64,000 nt of DNA from Trochalopteron elliotii (GCA_024734555.1 JANPWX010000358.1:191165-255164), one strand, 5' to 3'; counted from the stretch's first letter, positions 25,001 through 37,265 are shown. Notes: generated by a model not told the origin, from the sequence alone. Numbers and translations are program-made.

Positions 25001-27562
25001 TGTGGGATCTCATGGGAGACATAAATCCCTCCCAGTTATAGACCTGGTAGATATTTATGCAACTGGCCTTGCTGATATCATCTTCCATCTGTCCCTAGTT
25101 TAAAGTTTTCTCAGGTAATTCTGTGAGAGTAAATTTATCCTTTTTGGGACTCAAATCTGACACTTCTGCACTCCCAGGGAAATCCACATGCTCTCAATAT
25201 ATCACTATTGATCATGGTTGGTGCCCCAAATCTGAAAGATGACAGAAGATTTCTGCACACTGACCACTTGCTCATATATGTATCAAGCCTGAGGGGATGC
25301 TGAGCTGACAAGGAACCTGCCATGAAGTGTCCATAATCCAAATATCCTGGAGCAGGCTGCTCTGGTGAGGTCTGATGGACCTCAGTTCTCATCTTTTTTT
25401 ACTTTACAAACTGCTTATTCAACTGTAGTTCCAACTGGAGAAGAAAAACCTGTGGGTTTTTTTAGTGTGTGCTATTACAGTATTCAATGTCAGCTTCATC
25501 TTCACTGCAGTTCTTGTTGCTGCTGCAAGGAATTGATCAGCCTGTCATGTTCTGCTCTCACAGGGTAAGGGCTCCTCCACTCTGCACCTTGGTAGTGAGA
25601 CCTCAGGGGGATAAGGGGAATTGGGTTTCTGTGTTAGCCTCCACTTGTGTTTTGTACAAATCTTGCCAAGTGTTTCTCCACTTGCACTTCACAGTTAAAG
25701 AAACCCCTCATGGTTTGTGTTTTTGAGAAATCCAAGCAGACCCGTCACTTGGTGCTACAGGGATGTGGCTGCTGAGGGCCTTACATGGGGTCCCTTTTGA
25801 ACAGCCCTTGTTGCTGTGGCTTTGTCTCACCAAGCCAAGGAGCTTTGGGTTGAGTGGATACCATGGTACATCCACACCATCAAATGCTGGCTCAGGTTTG
25901 CTGTTGCCAGCTGTCCCAGACCCCAAATGTGCAGCACAGGCAGATGGCAGCAAGTCCTCTGCACCAGAACCCACATTCACTGATCCTTGCCCTGCTGTTG
26001 ACCCGTTATCACCCATCAGCAATCACAGTATTAAATACAGCTTCCAGCAGCAAATCCTGGGAGATTTCACTGAGAGATTTTCCTGGTGCCTCAAGAAACT
26101 CCATTGCTCTTTGACTTTTAATAAAGCAATTAGGGAGAAAAAAAAGAAAGGAATGAATAATATTAAGCAGCACAGTCACTCACTTAGGAAATTAGGAAAT
26201 TCTTCGAGCTTCTTTGTGCAACTGCATCAATCAGCCTGCATGGCTGTGTTCTGCTGTAACACTGCCCTGGGGGTGTTTGCTTCTGTGCTGGGTCTGTGTG
26301 GTAAGGTTTTGGTAGCAGGGGAGGCTTCTGTGAGAAGCTGCTGGAAGCTTTCCCTATGTCCAAAAGAGCCAAAGTGAGCCAGCTCCAAGGTGAACCCAAC
26401 ACTGGCCAAAGCTGAGTCCATCAGCAGCAGAGACAGCTCCTCTGGCATAGCATGGTTAAGAAGGGGGAAAAGTAACTTCAGCTGCACTGGGCAGTGAGAA
26501 TATGTGAAAGGAACAGCCCTGCAAACACCCAGGCCAGGCCAGAAGGAGGGGCAGGAGCTGCTCCAGGTGCCAGAGCAGAGATCCACCTTCAGAGATCCAC
26601 CTGCAGCCCCTGGAGGACCCCACACCAGAGCAGGGCTGTGCCCAGAGCCAGCAGTGACCCCATGGGAAGCCCCTGCCAAGAAAATGTTCTAATTTTTTGC
26701 AAACATTTACTGTTTAACTGAGTGGGAAGTTTTCCATGGGAGAGTAAAACTCTGCACTGTGATTATGGTGCACAGATGATGCTTGATGACTTTCAAGTAG
26801 TTGCCACATGGCTTGAGGTTTGTACAGTTCTGCAGATTGCTGCAAGTGTTGAAAAATGTCTTCACTACACCTCCCTCACTGCCTAACAATCTTACTATAA
26901 TAAACAACTCCAGAATTTTTGGCTGAATTTAGGAGGAGAAAGGAATAATCATCCGGAATGAAAATTTCAGCCTGAATTATAAATCCCAAGAAAATCATTA
27001 GCAAGCTGGAAAGGGTTTTCCAACTGAGAAGGGGACAACACCCTTAATAATGTATGTATCTGTGGTGGTCCTAGGCAAAAACTCTTCCTGACCTGCAACT
27101 ATCCATTTATACCAAATGTTTGCTGTTGCTTCTTCATTCACCAAGTAAAGAAGCAGATTTTCACATAATGTGTTTTACAGATTAGCACAAATATAAGCAT
27201 TTTGAAAGCGATGCATTTTCTATTTCTGGACTTTTCACACCAACAGCCACACGGCCCCACATGCAAAGGGAATCCCTTTGTGTCAGATATGCTCTTTATT
27301 CCTGGGTACAGTCAGTCCTCCTCTCTGAGTATTGCTCCATTTTTACATCTTTCCAGCACTGCGTTTAGCTCTGAAATTATGTATCTTAATAAATTGTGTA
27401 ATTCCTTCACTCTTTATTTGCACTTTTTTTAAAATCCTCTTCTGGGACATAAATTTCTTCTAGCATTGCCCTGATGATTTAGGACTAGTTACTTTTTCCT
27501 CTTTCCATACAGATTTAGCATCATAAAGCATGATTGCTTTAGAGCCTTTTTTAAAACAAAGC
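22034..27562. other. Unique non-coding DNA
   Basis: No recognised gene or repeat family. It contains the longest open frame of the window (25763-26377, separate entry) and a 14-base tandem pair at 26577-26604 (AGAGATCCACC repeated). The part from 25.7 to 26.7 kb is richer in G and C than its surroundings. Confidence 0.55.
25763..26377 (+). other. Longest open frame, 204 codons, unrecognised
   Basis: An ATG-to-stop frame of 204 codons. I see no domain, signal peptide, catalytic motif or repeat family in the product. A lysine-rich stretch in the middle is simply the translation of an A-rich run, and the frame is shadowed by open frames of 104 and 150 codons on the other strand, which suggests locally stop-poor G/C-richer DNA. 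By a rough stop-frequency estimate, one frame of this length in 64 kb and six frames is uncommon but not remarkable. I do not call it a gene. Confidence 0.15.
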
Positions 27563-27620
27563 AAAATAAAATGAAATGAAATAAAATAAAATAAAATAAA
27601 ATAAAATAAAATAAAATAAA
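27563..27620 (+). repeat. (AAAAT)n microsatellite
   Basis: About eleven AAAAT-type pentamers, slightly irregular at the left (ATGAA units) and pure at the right. It is followed by 'ccctgaaacaaac' and an A-run with a second 'ccctgaaacaac', a small direct repeat. Confidence 0.93.
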
Positions 27621-30600
27621 CCCTGAAACAAACAAAAAAAAAACCCTGAAACAACTCAATACTGCATTAGAAATAAGCAGAAAAAGGAACTAGGACTCAC
27701 ACACAAGCACCATGCCTGAATGAAGTTCTCATTTGCAGATAGGAAGATGCTTTAATGCATCTTTGATCAGAGCCATGGAGTAAATAGAGCCAGCACCTTT
27801 GTAAAAGAGAAAAAAAAATCCATTTAAAAATAATTAGTCTCTAGTCCTGCCACTATGTTTTTCACATTGATAATCCAAGTGACCATGGAGAACACTCACT
27901 TCTGGAACCAACACTGAATAATCAGATCAGTCTTCATAATGCAAATACCAGAGCAGACAGCAAAAGTGAGTGCAAGATTGATATGTTTGGAAGCTGTGTG
28001 ATGCACTCCTGGTAGTCTGGAAGGCTTGGCTGTAATATGAAGGAAGCAAGATCAAAAGCATGACTGCTGAGCATGTTTCAGTGTTAGCAGAGCATGTCTC
28101 TGTTAGACTGCACCACGCTCTGCTAACTGCCTGGTTATTTCCCTGTGAACCTGCATTGATTTTCTTGCAGATTGCATTAGTTCCAGTCACAAAAGAAATT
28201 GTATCTGTTCTACAGCTAATGCAAATCTACACCCAGGATTTTCCTGAACACTGCTTTTTCATGTCCAGTGCAGGAATTCAAATACATCTGTGAGCGTGCA
28301 TGGCCTTATAAAATGAATAGCCACAACAAAAAAAGATACCAAAGATGTGGTATCAGCACTGAGGACACTTGTAAGTCTAATATTTGCTCTATTAATTACT
28401 GTCTTCTCAAACTTATGAAACATCAGAGAAACCATCCTTAAAGTTTAATTCAATTTGTAGGTGTGCCTAATTGCCAAGAGCACATAAAAGTAAATGAAAT
28501 TTAAAAACCCTGAGGATCCTGTTGACATCCAGAGACAAGCTTCTGTGACCTGTATGCTGGGATGAAGCAGCCTCATCCATTTGAGACAGGGCACCACACT
28601 GCAAAGTTGGTTAAATGCCTTTCTGTGCTGAGCTCCTTTGCCATTTATTATCTCTGCCTTTCACTTTGTCATTGTGTTGATAAGAGATATTTTTTCATAA
28701 ACTGTAGTCTTTCTTAGATCTACTTTTTTATTTTTCCTTTTTCACTCCTCTCTCCCTTCTTGAGTTTTTTTCTTTCTTTTCACTGCATTCTTTCCACAGG
28801 ACTTGAATTGCCTTGCAATTAAGGCTGAACAAATCTGTGATCACCTTAAAAATAACCAGGTGTTGGATCTCTCTGACGTGAAGACCATGTTTTTCCCTGC
28901 TCCTTTCACTTGCTTATGGTGTTCAGGAGAAAAGGGGTTAATGCACTGCTTCTGCTGTTCTCATCACCCACACTTTGATGGTTTTAGTATCCTGTTGAAG
29001 CAATATGGTTTTTTCTGGGGTAATTCCTTGGGCTCCTTTGCACAGGGGCCTGTGCTTACTGTGAGGGGCTGAGCTCAGCCCAAGGGCCTGTGAGGGCATT
29101 ATATGGAAATCCTTTCCAGGGGAAATCTGTCCAGGGATGGGATGTACAGAGACATCCCAAAAGACTTGGGATTCTGAAGTGAAGCAAAGCACTGTAAGAA
29201 AAGAAGGACTTGCCCATTTTCCAGATGGCTGTGTCTGACATGAAATTGCTTGAGGAATGTCACAATACAGCTGAGATTTTTTTCTTTTTCTCTTAAGTCT
29301 TTTCCTCTTAGCAGTAAAGATGGAGACTTTTGTCTAAATTTTGACACCTGAATGTCAGAAGGCCCCACCATTTCCCTTTAAATCCAATTCATCTCAAGGG
29401 TTAGTGGTGGCTCTCATTTGTTTCACTGACTATGAGTAAGGGTCAAGGTACTGGCTCAGGGTTAGTCCATAGAATCTGTGTTACAAGGCTTTAAAACTGG
29501 TTGGGAAATTTTATTGCCAAAAAAAGTCTCTGAAAGCTGTGAAGAGGGGATTTTAGACTCACTGCTGTATCCTAAGGATCTGATCAGGACTGAAGGCTGG
29601 GAGATACAGAAGGATATTTAATCAAATGAGGTTGAGCAAGTGATGCTAATTCCAAGCAGAGCAGAATTATTTCTTGTCTGGTAAATATAAGCTTGAAATT
29701 CCTGACCAGTTCTCATGGGAGGGAGCAACAAGGCAATGATTCAACTGTAGGATAAACAAGGAAATTCAAATCTAAGTCTGACATAAGATACATAAATCAA
29801 CCAGTGGTGCCTAAGTATTATGGCAAATAATATTTCATCTCTTGTACTGATCTGAGAGCTGTGCAACTGCTTACAATGAAGAGAATGTTGCCAACAACTT
29901 TGAGAGTCCTGGGTCTTTTGGTTTGAATCTAAATATTGCTCCAACATGGAGCTTGGGTGAAACTTGCCAAATTTGCAAGTTTGAAAGACAGAGTGAAGAA
30001 ATTATTCCTGGGAGACAAATAAAACACAAGGAAAATGGCACAGCACCTAATGAAGTAATTTAAATGCAAATGAGGGAAAAGGTATGTGTGAAAATTGCTG
30101 GGGAATTTTTAAAAGAAGAAAAGTTTGTGATGTCATTTCAGGGTAAGCCCTTCTGATGCCAAATTTCAGACCAGAGAGGGCTTTGTATATGTGGTTTTTG
30201 GATGTGCTTTAAGGCTGAGATGTCAACTGCCTCAGAATAGGAGGTTTAAAGTGAGTTGGCTGACAGCCTTAAGGGGAGCAGTGGGAATAGCAACTCAGTA
30301 ATTGATTTGAGATGAAATATTCATATAATCCCCAGGGAAGAGGCAGCCCAATGCCCTTCTCAGCCCATATCACAGATGTCATCATTAAAGCTGGCAGTGC
30401 TCAAAACACACTTTGGCTTGATTGGCATAAAACCCCCATCACGTTCTTTGGTTGGACTTTACCTGTTTGGGTTTTTTTCCCCTTTAATCCAGAAGACCCT
30501 TCAGCATTCTGGCATGATCTGGAGAGTCCTGATTCAGAAGGACTGTCTGTGCTCCCACTGAATATAAAAATGACATCCTGGAAAAACAGATGAATTGTAG

Positions 30601-31122
30601 CAACTCCTCTTGCGGGGGATGCTCAGCAATTAGATGGCATTAGGCTACAGTCAGAATAAAACATGAAAGGAGCATTAAGATCATGGCTGTAACCTTACAG
30701 GCAGACACATGGCACATGGCTCTGGAAGTGCATCCGTGACACATCTCGACAGGGGACTAGTAAAGGGATTTCTTTGTAGCACATTACAGAGGTTCCCCAG
30801 CCTCATTTAAAGACATCATCGTGAATTTTAAGCAGGCTGGGGAGAGGAGGAGGCTGTTGTGATCTTGGAGAACAAGCCTTGTAGTGTGAAGGGAGAAGAG
30901 ATGCACATCATGTCCAGAACGGCCACTTGGATTCAGCTAAATTGATAATTTCTAATAATTGCTGAGCCTCATGCTCCGTGCAGTGAGTGTCTCTCTGTGG
31001 TGTGGATTTGTGGAAGGGGGAAGGGAGGCTCTGTTTTCTCTGAGGTATAGCTGGAGCCTCCACAGTAAGCCGGTGGAAGCTTGGTTGCTGCAGAATTCCA
31101 GGAAAAGATGCTGGATGCTGGC
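27621..31122. other. Unique non-coding DNA
   Basis: No gene supported. It holds a strong acceptor-like tract at 28722-28799 (separate entry). The stretch near 30600-30950 has no repeat I know. Confidence 0.55.
28722..28859 (+). other. Candidate splice acceptor and 60-base exon
   Basis: A pyrimidine tract nearly 80 bases long ends in TTTCCACAG at 28791-28799, a strong acceptor by consensus. Sixty bases later CAG|GTGTTG at 28857-28865 is a moderate donor. The 60 bases between make exactly 20 codons with no stop (starting Asp-Leu-Asn-Cys), and the frame stays open beyond the donor. I do not recognise the peptide. Long pyrimidine tracts occur by chance in vertebrate non-coding DNA, so this is a candidate only. 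Confidence 0.2.
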
Positions 31123-31137
31123 GTTGCCCCTAACAAC
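31123..31137 (+). promoter_or_regulatory. RFX X-box-like motif
   Basis: GTTGCC CCT AACAAC fits the X-box pattern GTNRCC(0-3)RGYAAC with one mismatch. A further half-site-like GGTTGCTA follows at 31139. RFX factors bind such sites in ciliary and MHC class II promoters. No start site or gene is seen nearby. Confidence 0.25.
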
Positions 31138-31281
31138 GGTTGCTAAGAGACTTGTGCTGGCATACAGAGGGATGGAAATCGCCACAGATTATGGCCCTAT
31201 TTATCATAGTTGTATGAATAGTCTTGTTAAGGGAATGCATGACATACAAATTTAGCGTGCACATGATAGAAATGTAACGCA

Positions 31282-31289
31282 CACGTCAC
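31282..31289 (+). promoter_or_regulatory. CRE/E-box-like motif CACGTCAC
   Basis: The reverse complement, GTGACGTG, contains the TGACG CRE half-site and overlaps an ACGT core. It is a single short match in CpG-poor DNA. Confidence 0.2.
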
Positions 31290-31323
31290 AAGATGAGACT
31301 GTTCTAGCAGGATGTTTGCTGCC

Positions 31324-31333
31324 TTATAAATAG
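31324..31333 (+). promoter_or_regulatory. MEF2-type / TATA-like motif TTATAAATAG
   Basis: A full match to the MEF2 consensus YTA(W)4TAR, which also contains a TATA-like core. It is 35 bases after the CRE-like site and 190 bases after the X-box-like site. Confidence 0.22.
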
Positions 31334-31502
31334 TTGTCTCAGCCCCTACTTGCCTCTTACTGCTTTTGTGGTTTCTCATTAAAACTTTCGTGAGAGTCTA
31401 TGAATTATAAAGCAGTGACTAACTGCTTAAAAAATTGGCTTTTTATAGAAGAGTCTAGCAGGAGTGGGGAGATGAAAAATCCCAACACTGACATGTGTAA
31501 CA

Positions 31503-31526
31503 TCATTATTATTATTATTAATATTA
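31503..31526 (+). repeat. Short (ATT)n repeat
   Basis: About five pure ATT units followed by an interrupted continuation. Short and probably stable. Confidence 0.85.
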
Positions 31527-32866
31527 GGTAGCAGTAAGTGACATGTGTGGTTGGCCCAATTCTGCGTCCAATTGCTGCAGCTTGGGAGTGGAGCAAGTCC
31601 CTCAGCATCACCATCTGATCCAGAGGATCCAGCCCCAGCCAGCCTGGATCTTAACTGGCCACAAAATGAATGGCTCCTTTTCATCATTAGATCACTTTAT
31701 TAGTAAATTACTGTAGCTCTTCTGATATAATTCACTTCCTGGGGTGAAAAGGATTTATGCCAATACTTGTTTTGTGTTTAATGGATTCATTATGCTTTTC
31801 ATCATAAAATTCATCAATGTTAATTGAACGGATTAACTAAATGTAATTAGAAGGATATGTAAGGGGGAGGGAGTGTGTCTCTATGTCTCTGCTTTCTCCT
31901 ACAGCTCTTTGCTTTAACTACTGCTCAAATGTTAGTTCCTCTGTTTCTATTACCCTTTCCAATTTGGCTGATCAATATAATCTCTGCATTCATGTCAGGG
32001 CTTGTATGGTATATTAGACTGCAAGTTAATTCAGGTCCAAAAGAAACATTATTGACCTTCTAGGGCCAGTGGTTTTGGTGGCAGTGGTGGTGTGGGGATT
32101 TTTCCCCAAATGTTTTATTTTGTTGCAGAGTTTCTTGGTTAGAAAATTATATCAGTTTGTCAGAAATGATCATGCAATCTGATTATTCCCTTCGTAGTGG
32201 TGCAAAGGTTGTTAGCACATCTGATAATCACTTCCAGCCCTTGGTGAGAGAGTGTTCAGGGACAGTGTGCCAGGTACAGTTGCTGAGTGGTCTGGTTTTG
32301 GCTGGCTATAAGTAAATGAAGCAGTGATTAGATTTCTGTAGCCACTATTCCTGCAGATAAGATAATTGAAGCTGCAGTAGCTGCCTGGGAGAGAAATGTC
32401 ATACCTGCCTCACCATTTTCTTCATGTCAAGGATGCATTTATGTCACATCTTTATAGGTCAATAAACAGCTACAAGGGAATTTCAGCCACAGGATGTTAA
32501 AGTAATGGAGCTTCCACCCTCACAGAACATTAATGCTTCTAAATAGGCTAAACCTGTTTGTTTCAAACCTCAATTACATTTACTAGAAGATAGGAAGGTA
32601 GATCTCAGATCAGTCCTTGCAAGGCAGAGAATACAGACGAGAAGACCCTTGGGCTAGGTTCAGTAATGAAATTAACTGCTTGAAATGGAAGTGTCACAAG
32701 TGCCAGAGCAGCGAGACCTCCTTTGCATTAGGAAATGTTAAGATACCTCTGAAGTGAAAATCTTGAAAGCTTAACTGTGCAGAGGTTTCACAATCACCTG
32801 TGGGCTGAGCTTTGGAGGGAGCCCTGTCAGGCCAGTGTGTGTCACAGCAGGAGAGGCTGAGCCAGC
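31527..32866. other. Unique non-coding DNA
   Basis: Nothing recognised. It includes AT-rich words with homeodomain-type TAAT cores near 31790-31860, which are too common to interpret alone. Confidence 0.55.
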
Positions 32867-33076
32867 ATCCAGCATTCAGAATCCAGCATCCAGCCTCCAG
32901 AATCCAGCATCCAGCATCCAGAATCCAGCACCCAGCATCCAGAATCCAGCACCCAGCATTCAGAATCCAGCATCCAGAATCCAGCATCCAGCATTCAGCA
33001 TCCAGCATCCAGCATCCAGAATCCAGCACCCAGCATTCAGAATCCAGCATCCAGAATCCAGCCTCCAGAATCCAGC
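32867..33076 (+). repeat. Heptamer minisatellite, 30 units
   Basis: The array is 210 bp and parses without a gap into 30 seven-base units. Variants are ATCCAGC, ATCCAGA, ATTCAGA, ATTCAGC, ACCCAGC and CTCCAGA. Units 11-17 (32937-32985) and 22-28 (33014-33062) are identical over 49 bp at a 77-bp offset, so a block of eleven units was duplicated. Because 7 is not a multiple of 3, all reading frames repeat every 21 bases and several stay open, giving false frames of 99-138 codons on both strands. It is not a CRISPR array: the units are contiguous with no spacers. Confidence 0.97.
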
Positions 33077-35950
33077 ATCTGTGTCCTCGGGAGACCCGGC
33101 ATCCCCGCATGGGGTGAGGGTGCCTGGGGCATGAGGCTGTTTGAAACTGTCTGCACAGAATCCCTTCTTGTCTGCTGGGCTGGCTGGGGAGCTGGCATGT
33201 GTCACAGGAGTGGGGCCACAGGCAGTGGCAGAGCTGTCAGTGCTGTGGGAGGCTGTGGAGTGTGTCTGCACAGCAAGTTTCTCACCACACCAGTGGGGGA
33301 TTGTTTGATCTAAAGGCAATGGGACCACCTTGGATTCCTCTGATGCACACATCACACTGCAGCAGAAAGGTGACATCCTGGCTCTGGTGGCTTTAGTTTG
33401 ACAATGTGTCCTGTCATTCTCCCATCCCTACAAATGGATGTGCAAGGATGGCTGGGCAATATGAGGTGGAGTTGTCCACAAAGAAGTGTTAACCTGCACC
33501 TGTATTTGATTTCAAACATACATTTATAACTGCCTCCATTTTACAGTAGTTATCTTCTTTTTCATAGGAAGCATGAGCATGATGTTTTGTGTGAACAGTT
33601 TTGCTGTGGGCAATCAGGCATGTTTGTATTATCAGAGCCCAGCAATAATCTCCTGCAAAAAAAAAAAGTCCTGGTATAGTAATCTTCCTTTTAACATCCA
33701 GCCAGTTCTGATGAAAAGCTCTGTTTGCACCCTTCCATGATGCTTGGCCTCTGAAAACACCCCACGGTGGTTTTGGGGAGACTTTCCCTCATGGGAATTG
33801 GAGCAGACATCCATCTGTAGTACAGGGGCTCAGCTGAAACTCGTCATTGCAGGTGAGAGCAGGAGATGGTTGTGGCACAGAGAAGGGCACAGTAAGGTGA
33901 CACAATGACTTGGATTTGCTGAGGAGCCCCCAGATGTGCTGTGAAATACTGATTCCTGCATGTGCAGCATGGTTTGTGTTTGGAACAAGGGCTGGATTTG
34001 TCCCAAGTCTTCCAGGGCCAAGATGTGGCAGCTGCCTCCCCAGCAGGCCAGGAGGGATCAAACTGCTCCAGTGGGGAGAAAGACGCTGAATAATTACTTG
34101 AGTAATAAGTTAAGTGGAAGGGTTAAACATTTTTCCAAGTCACCTTTGCCTGCTTGCTATAAACAGGTTCCATCCTGAAAGTGAGCTGCTTATTCCTCAC
34201 CAAGTGATAAACCCTAGAACCTCACAGGACCAGATGATATTATCCTTCAAACGTACTTGTTTTCCCGGGGACATCACAGGGGTCTGCACACATGTATCTG
34301 CCGATGAACCCCCACACTCAGCATTCTCTCCACCCTTGCTCAGCCTCTCTCCGCTTCTGGGCACGCAGGCTGAGAAGGGAGGATGCTTTTAGCCATCGGA
34401 GGGCAGGGCCCGCAGAGGGAGCTGTGGCAACGCTTTCCCAGAGGGATGCCCGGCTCTCTGAGCCAGGAGCACACCCAGGTCCTCCCGCCGATGTCCCTGC
34501 AGAAGCAATGAGTGTCCAACACCTGCAGCTTTGCCTTCCCAGGACAGCAAATCCCTCAGCAGAACCCAGCCTTGATGCTGCTGCTGTGAGTGTGGGGACA
34601 GCCTGCCTGGAGAAACCACAGGGTTTCCTTCCAATGTCCCTTCCCAAAGACAGGAGCAAGATTTGCCCTTGAGTGCCACCTCATCTGCACTGCTTTTTGG
34701 GGGTCTGTTGCTCACCTATGAAATGGGTGACTAATTATAAGACCTTCAGAGGGAATCAGACTAAAACACCATTAAAACTTCTGTCCGGTGCCTGGCTGCA
34801 TGTGCCCACAGGGAGCAGGTCTTGCAGTGTCTCCCAGCAGTGATGGGCACTTGTGTCACTCACTATGTGGGGACACAGTGGGGTGACCCACAGTGGATTG
34901 TGGCCAACACATGCAAACAGAGATGTACAGCACTGAGGGAGCAAGTGGCTTCACCCCCAGGTACTTGTTTCACCGAGTGTAAAATCAGGAGTAAGCTCTT
35001 TGCATTTGCCTTCTTTGAAAAGAGTAGTGAGTTTCTTTCTATAACAGAACAGCACAAGAGGACATTCTTTACCTTCCAGATCTGTTTATGGGAACTTTTA
35101 ATTTAGTATTTCGTTGCTGATGTTCAGCAATAGACATTTTTCAGCCTGTCTTGCAAGATCTATTATCAGTGTTCACTGGACCAGATCGAAGACAGAAACT
35201 GGTGTCTTTTATTGCTTGATCTATACATGGTTTGCTACTTGGGAGAATAAAATATTCTATGCTTATTGAGAATCTGCATTATTGAGAATTTTATCAATGC
35301 TTGTTTTACGTTTATTGACATTGCATTTAAAGTGGCTATTTGACTGCCATGTTGCATTTGATCAAGCTTAACTTTGTTTCTAGGTCACAGCAATCTCTTG
35401 CCCTGATAAAAGGTAAAGGGGGGAATTCCTATTTTAAATGCTAAATGATTATAATTTAATTTTTTTGGAGATATGCACACTGATGCATACAAGCCTTGAT
35501 ATCTGCCCAGTCCACTGGGGAGTCATTTTGACTTTGAAGTGCAGAATTGTGTTCATATTTAATAACCATTTCTTTTTAAAGTGAAGCTTAATGGAGGTTT
35601 GTTGGTAATTATTCTGCCTCATTGATAAAGATCCCAAACACACAAGAGTTTCAAATTATTTCACAGCTGATTTATATGCACAAAGCATAATTAGAATCAT
35701 GTAATTTCCTTGCTAGTTTGGTTCTCATTTGAATATAGAAAGATGTCACTAAGAAAAACTTTTATACTTTCTTGTTTGACTGACACCGAGAAATCAAATA
35801 TGAATTGCAACCAAAAAACCCACGTATAAAGTGCTGCACACTATTACTGAGTACTATTGAAATACTGCTTTGAAGGCAGAATTATAAATTGCCTCACGGG
35901 TGCTTTTAATGTTCTCCTTACTATATATTATCAGGGACCTTCACAAATGT
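33077..35950. other. Unique non-coding DNA
   Basis: No gene recognised. There is an A-run at 33656-33667. The part near 34.3-34.7 kb is richer in G, C and CpG than its surroundings and has overlapping frames of up to 126 codons on both strands, but no motif that I know. Confidence 0.55.
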
Positions 35951-36285
35951 CACTTTTATAAACAACTCTATGAGAAGAGAAGATGCTTTTACCACCATTT
36001 TACAGATGAGGAGCTGCAGTACAAGAGATCTTAAGGTCAAAAATGTCTACTCAATTTAGCTACATTATTGGAAACACCTAGAACTTGTTTTATCAAAGCA
36101 TTACAGAACACAGTATATAACTGAAATGCTACCAAGAGAGACTTCAGTATACAATATTATTCCAGACCTAGTTCCAGGATTTTGTCTTGATTTTAGCCTG
36201 GAGAAAGGTGAGAGTTGCAGATTGAGTGAGGTGCCTGGTGCCAAGCAGTGGCAGAGGGAGAGGCAGAGCCCAGGTCTCTCTCAGG
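35951..36285 (-). repeat. MIR-type SINE remnant, antisense, interrupted
   Basis: The first block (35951-36040) contains 'aacaactctatgag...accaccattttacagatgaggagctgcagtacaagag..cttaaggtc', which follows the antisense MIR order 'caaccctatgaggtag...ccccattttacagatgaggaaactgaggcacagagaggttaag'. A second block near 36233-36285, 'aagcagtggcagagggagaggcagagcccaggtctctc', fits the next part, 'taagtggcagagccgggattcgaacccaggtct'. About 190 bases of unrelated DNA lie between, consistent with a later insertion or with two partial matches. Old copy. Confidence 0.55.
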
Positions 36286-37265
36286 GTGTCCAGCAATACC
36301 TGACCAGGAAAACTTAATATCAGTAAGGATGTGCGTCATGATCACAAAAATTGTGCTCAAAGAAAATTGGGGGTTTTGTGGGAAAAAGATGATGTAGAGA
36401 AATTTCCACATTTGGAAGGGAGCTGAGGGAATATGTAAGTGGCTGAAATAGCCATTGGTGACATTTTCAGATTAATAACTTTTGCATTGGGAGCTGATAT
36501 TTTTTTTTTTTTGCTTGGCAGTTTTTCAGCATTCCCAGCAAAGTTAAAGTCCAAGCTAATACTGAAATAGTAACTGCTACGTTCAGGGGAAGGAAGAAGT
36601 GTTTGAATTACCAGACAGCAGAACTTTCCAGAGACTTGTCTTTCCCTCCTGGCATCCTAATTTTGAGCTTGTGTAAGACAGGAGCCCTTGTTCAGCTCTC
36701 TATTTAACTGTCTGGATTTGTGTTAAGCCTAAGCCCACTTCTTTTTCTTCCTGTACCTTTCTGCCATGTTTTTTGCACACTTCCCAGACTCAGCAACTCT
36801 GTGGGCATCACCCTCCTAAGTTACTCAGCCACGACACATTGCCAGCAATTGGCCATCCTGCATCCCAAATGAAGCAACAATCCTTCAGGGAGAATAAAAA
36901 GAAACTACATGATCGTATAATGAAAGGCTGTTTCATAATATATAAGTACCAGGTGTGGGATTGAGCCTGCCTAATTTAAGGTCCCAATTTGTATCTATAA
37001 TTTAAGTGCCTAGCAACTCAGTCCTGGGAGGTGGGGCTGAGAATCCCTGTGCCACTGGCTGACAAAGAGGAATGTGCTTTTGGACGTCTCCAGAGGGAGG
37101 TGCAGGCTGCTGCAACTGGGTGCCTGTGGTGGGCTGGTGGAGCCAGCTCAGCCTCTCACCCCTGCATTTGATGTTTTACTTTTCTCTGGGTAGTTTGCTC
37201 TTTGGAGTCCTTAGCTTGGGCTCTGATTTGGACACACATACAACACCCCTGGGCATACAGATGTC
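36286..37265. other. Unique non-coding DNA
   Basis: Nothing recognised apart from a T-run at 36502-36513 leading to GCTTGGCAG, an acceptor-like string without an evident exon. Confidence 0.55.

Noticed and set aside
32867..33076. CRISPR-like repeat array
   Set aside because: Units are seven bases and contiguous with no spacers, and the context is vertebrate. It is a minisatellite.
32694..33376. Repetitive proteins of 99-138 codons on both strands
   Set aside because: They are translations of the heptamer minisatellite, open in several frames because of its period, not genes.
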